From Isoperla grammatica (taxonomy: Eukaryota > Arthropoda > Insecta > Plecoptera > Perlodidae): a stretch of 64,000 nucleotides of DNA. Shown here one piece after another: positions 63,101 through 64,000 of this stretch. The notes under the pieces are model-generated. The model saw only the letters and a program-made list of their open reading frames with translations. It did not search any database and was not told the origin of the DNA. The position numbers and the translations under genes were made by a program. Location: assembly GCA_945910005.1 (NCBI GenBank), contig OX246741.1, positions 8,067,611 to 8,131,610 on the forward strand, given 5' to 3'. Each line of letters opens with the position of its first letter. The stretch's first letter is position 1.

Positions 63101-64000
63101 CTAGATACCGAGTGTGTGGGTGGAGGCCGCATACAACATGATGCGGCAACAATACAATACAATACAATACAATACAATACAATACATGTCCTTGGCTCTC
63201 TGTTACAGCCGATATCTACGATGTGATCTCGTCCAAACTCCAAGGCGTGGGTCTAGATACCGAGTGTGTGGGTGGAGGTCGCATACAACACGATGCGGCA
63301 ACAATACAATACAATACAATACAATACAATACAATACATGTCCTTGGCTCTCTGTTACAGCTTACATCTACGATGTGATCTCGTCCAAACTCCAAGGCGT
63401 GGGTCTAGATACCGAGTGCGTGGGTGGAGGCCGCATACAATACAATACAACACAATACAATACAATACAATACAATACAATACAATACAATACAATACAA
63501 TACATGTCCTTGGCTCTCTGTTACAGCCGACATCTACGATGTGATCTCGTCCAAACTCCAAGGCGTGGGTCTAGATACCGAGTGCGTGGGTGGAGGCCGC
63601 ATACAACAATACAATACAATACAATACAATACAATACAATACAATACAATACAATACATGGCCTTGGCTCTCTGTTACAGCCGACATCTACGATGTGATC
63701 TCGTCCAAACTCCAAGGCGTGGGTCTAGATACCGAGTGCGTGGGTGGAGGCCGCATACAACAATACAATACAATACAATACAATACAATACAATACAATA
63801 CAATACAATACATGTCCTCGGCTCTCTGTTACAGCCGATATCTACGATGTGATCTCGTCCAAACTCCAAGGCGTGGGTCTAGATACCGAGTGTGTGGGTG
63901 GAGGTCGCATACAACACGATGCGGCAACAATACAATACAATACAATACAATACAATACATGTCCTTGGCTCTCTGTTACAGCCGATATCTACGATGTGAT
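57104..64000 (+). repeat. Exon-derived satellite array, 44 units, runs off the edge
   Basis: Each unit has four parts: atgtcctcggctctctgtta ending in cag (variants ccttgg, ggccttgg, gaccttgg), about 95-107 bp of phosphatase-like coding sequence, an optional aacacgacgcggcc block, and a pure (ACAAT)n tract of variable length. The final G of the acag falls at 57126, 57274, 57437, 57590 and so on to 63834 and 63981, 44 times in all. Spacing ranges from 134 to 228 bp, mainly through pentamer number. Higher-order copies exist: three units at 59163-59644 recur 482 bp later, and three units from 62584 recur 624 bp later. The pentamer has no stop in any forward frame, so long overlapping frames (for example 57812-58840) result. 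Confidence 0.95.
57127..57233 (+). pseudogene. First copy of a PHPT1/janus-type phosphohistidine phosphatase exon fragment
   Basis: Read from the acceptor tctctgttacag|CC, the sequence encodes ADIYD, then ISSKLQ, GLDTEC and GGGRI, then H and NNTIQ. By my recall of the family this aligns without a gap to about residues 54-89 of human PHPT1, with more than half the positions identical, including ADIYD, the E-C pair and GGGRI-x-H. The family (Ocnus/janus, 14-kDa phosphohistidine phosphatase) removes phosphate from protein histidines. The catalytic histidine (His53 in human) lies directly before this segment and is absent; in its place the frame reads SVT. The N-terminal third and the C-terminal part after NNTIQ are missing too. 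It is therefore an exon fragment, not an enzyme. Ala is split G|CC, implying a phase-1 intron in the parent gene. Confidence 0.8.

Noticed and set aside
57104..64000. CRISPR-like repeat/spacer array
   Set aside because: The repeat part is over 100 bp and coding-like, the spacers are one pentamer repeated, and the sequence is eukaryotic in character.

Overview
The window looks like repeat-rich nuclear DNA from an invertebrate animal. It is AT-rich with no operons, no rRNA or intact tRNA gene, and no intact protein-coding gene that I can recognise. It carries tRNA-derived SINE-like elements, short inverted-repeat DNA transposons (MITEs and foldback elements), long microsatellites and four large minisatellites. 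The SINE at the left edge resembles insect-type SINEs, but that is a weak impression; an insect or a lophotrochozoan would both fit. Nearly all open frames are short or lie inside simple repeats. The unannotated stretches therefore read as intergenic or long-intron sequence. Two exact AG|GTAA junctions behind pyrimidine tracts on the + strand (1679 and 53702) would fit recursive splicing of one very long intron, but this is not proven.

Layout. 1-4.7 kb: a SINE with a 36-bp target duplication, a 299-bp foldback element, a second SINE-like family, a (TAA)n tract and a 116-bp duplication. 4.7-7.5 kb: a CpG-dense segment running into a 2.6-kb minisatellite (32-bp unit) that is open in all three forward frames. 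7.5-24.3 kb: mostly anonymous AT-rich DNA with five or six DNA-transposon relics, one of them (11613-12096) with a perfect 9-bp target duplication, and a 360-bp (TTTA)n tract. 24.3-26.1 kb: a CpG-rich minisatellite of interleaved 63-bp and 59-bp units. 26.1-55.2 kb: anonymous DNA with scattered MITEs, tandem duplications and at least three interspersed repeat families seen at two to four places. 55.2-57.1 kb: a perfect 128-bp palindrome, a 31-bp minisatellite in which most units contain TCAAGGTCA, and a second copy of a 280-bp MITE.

57.1-64.0 kb, running off the right edge, holds the most striking feature. It is an array of 44 units (43 complete), each with a pyrimidine-rich stretch ending in ACAG followed by about 100 bp that encode a recognisable piece of the 14-kDa phosphohistidine phosphatase (PHPT1/janus/ocnus) family: ADIYD, then GLDTEC, then GGGRI, aligning without gaps to roughly residues 54-89 of the human protein. 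Each piece then runs into a variable (ACAAT)n tract. The piece starts just after the catalytic histidine, so the units cannot encode an enzyme. Substitutions between units are mostly at silent third codon positions. I read it as a satellite born from one exon and its acceptor site, perhaps next to the parent gene beyond the window.
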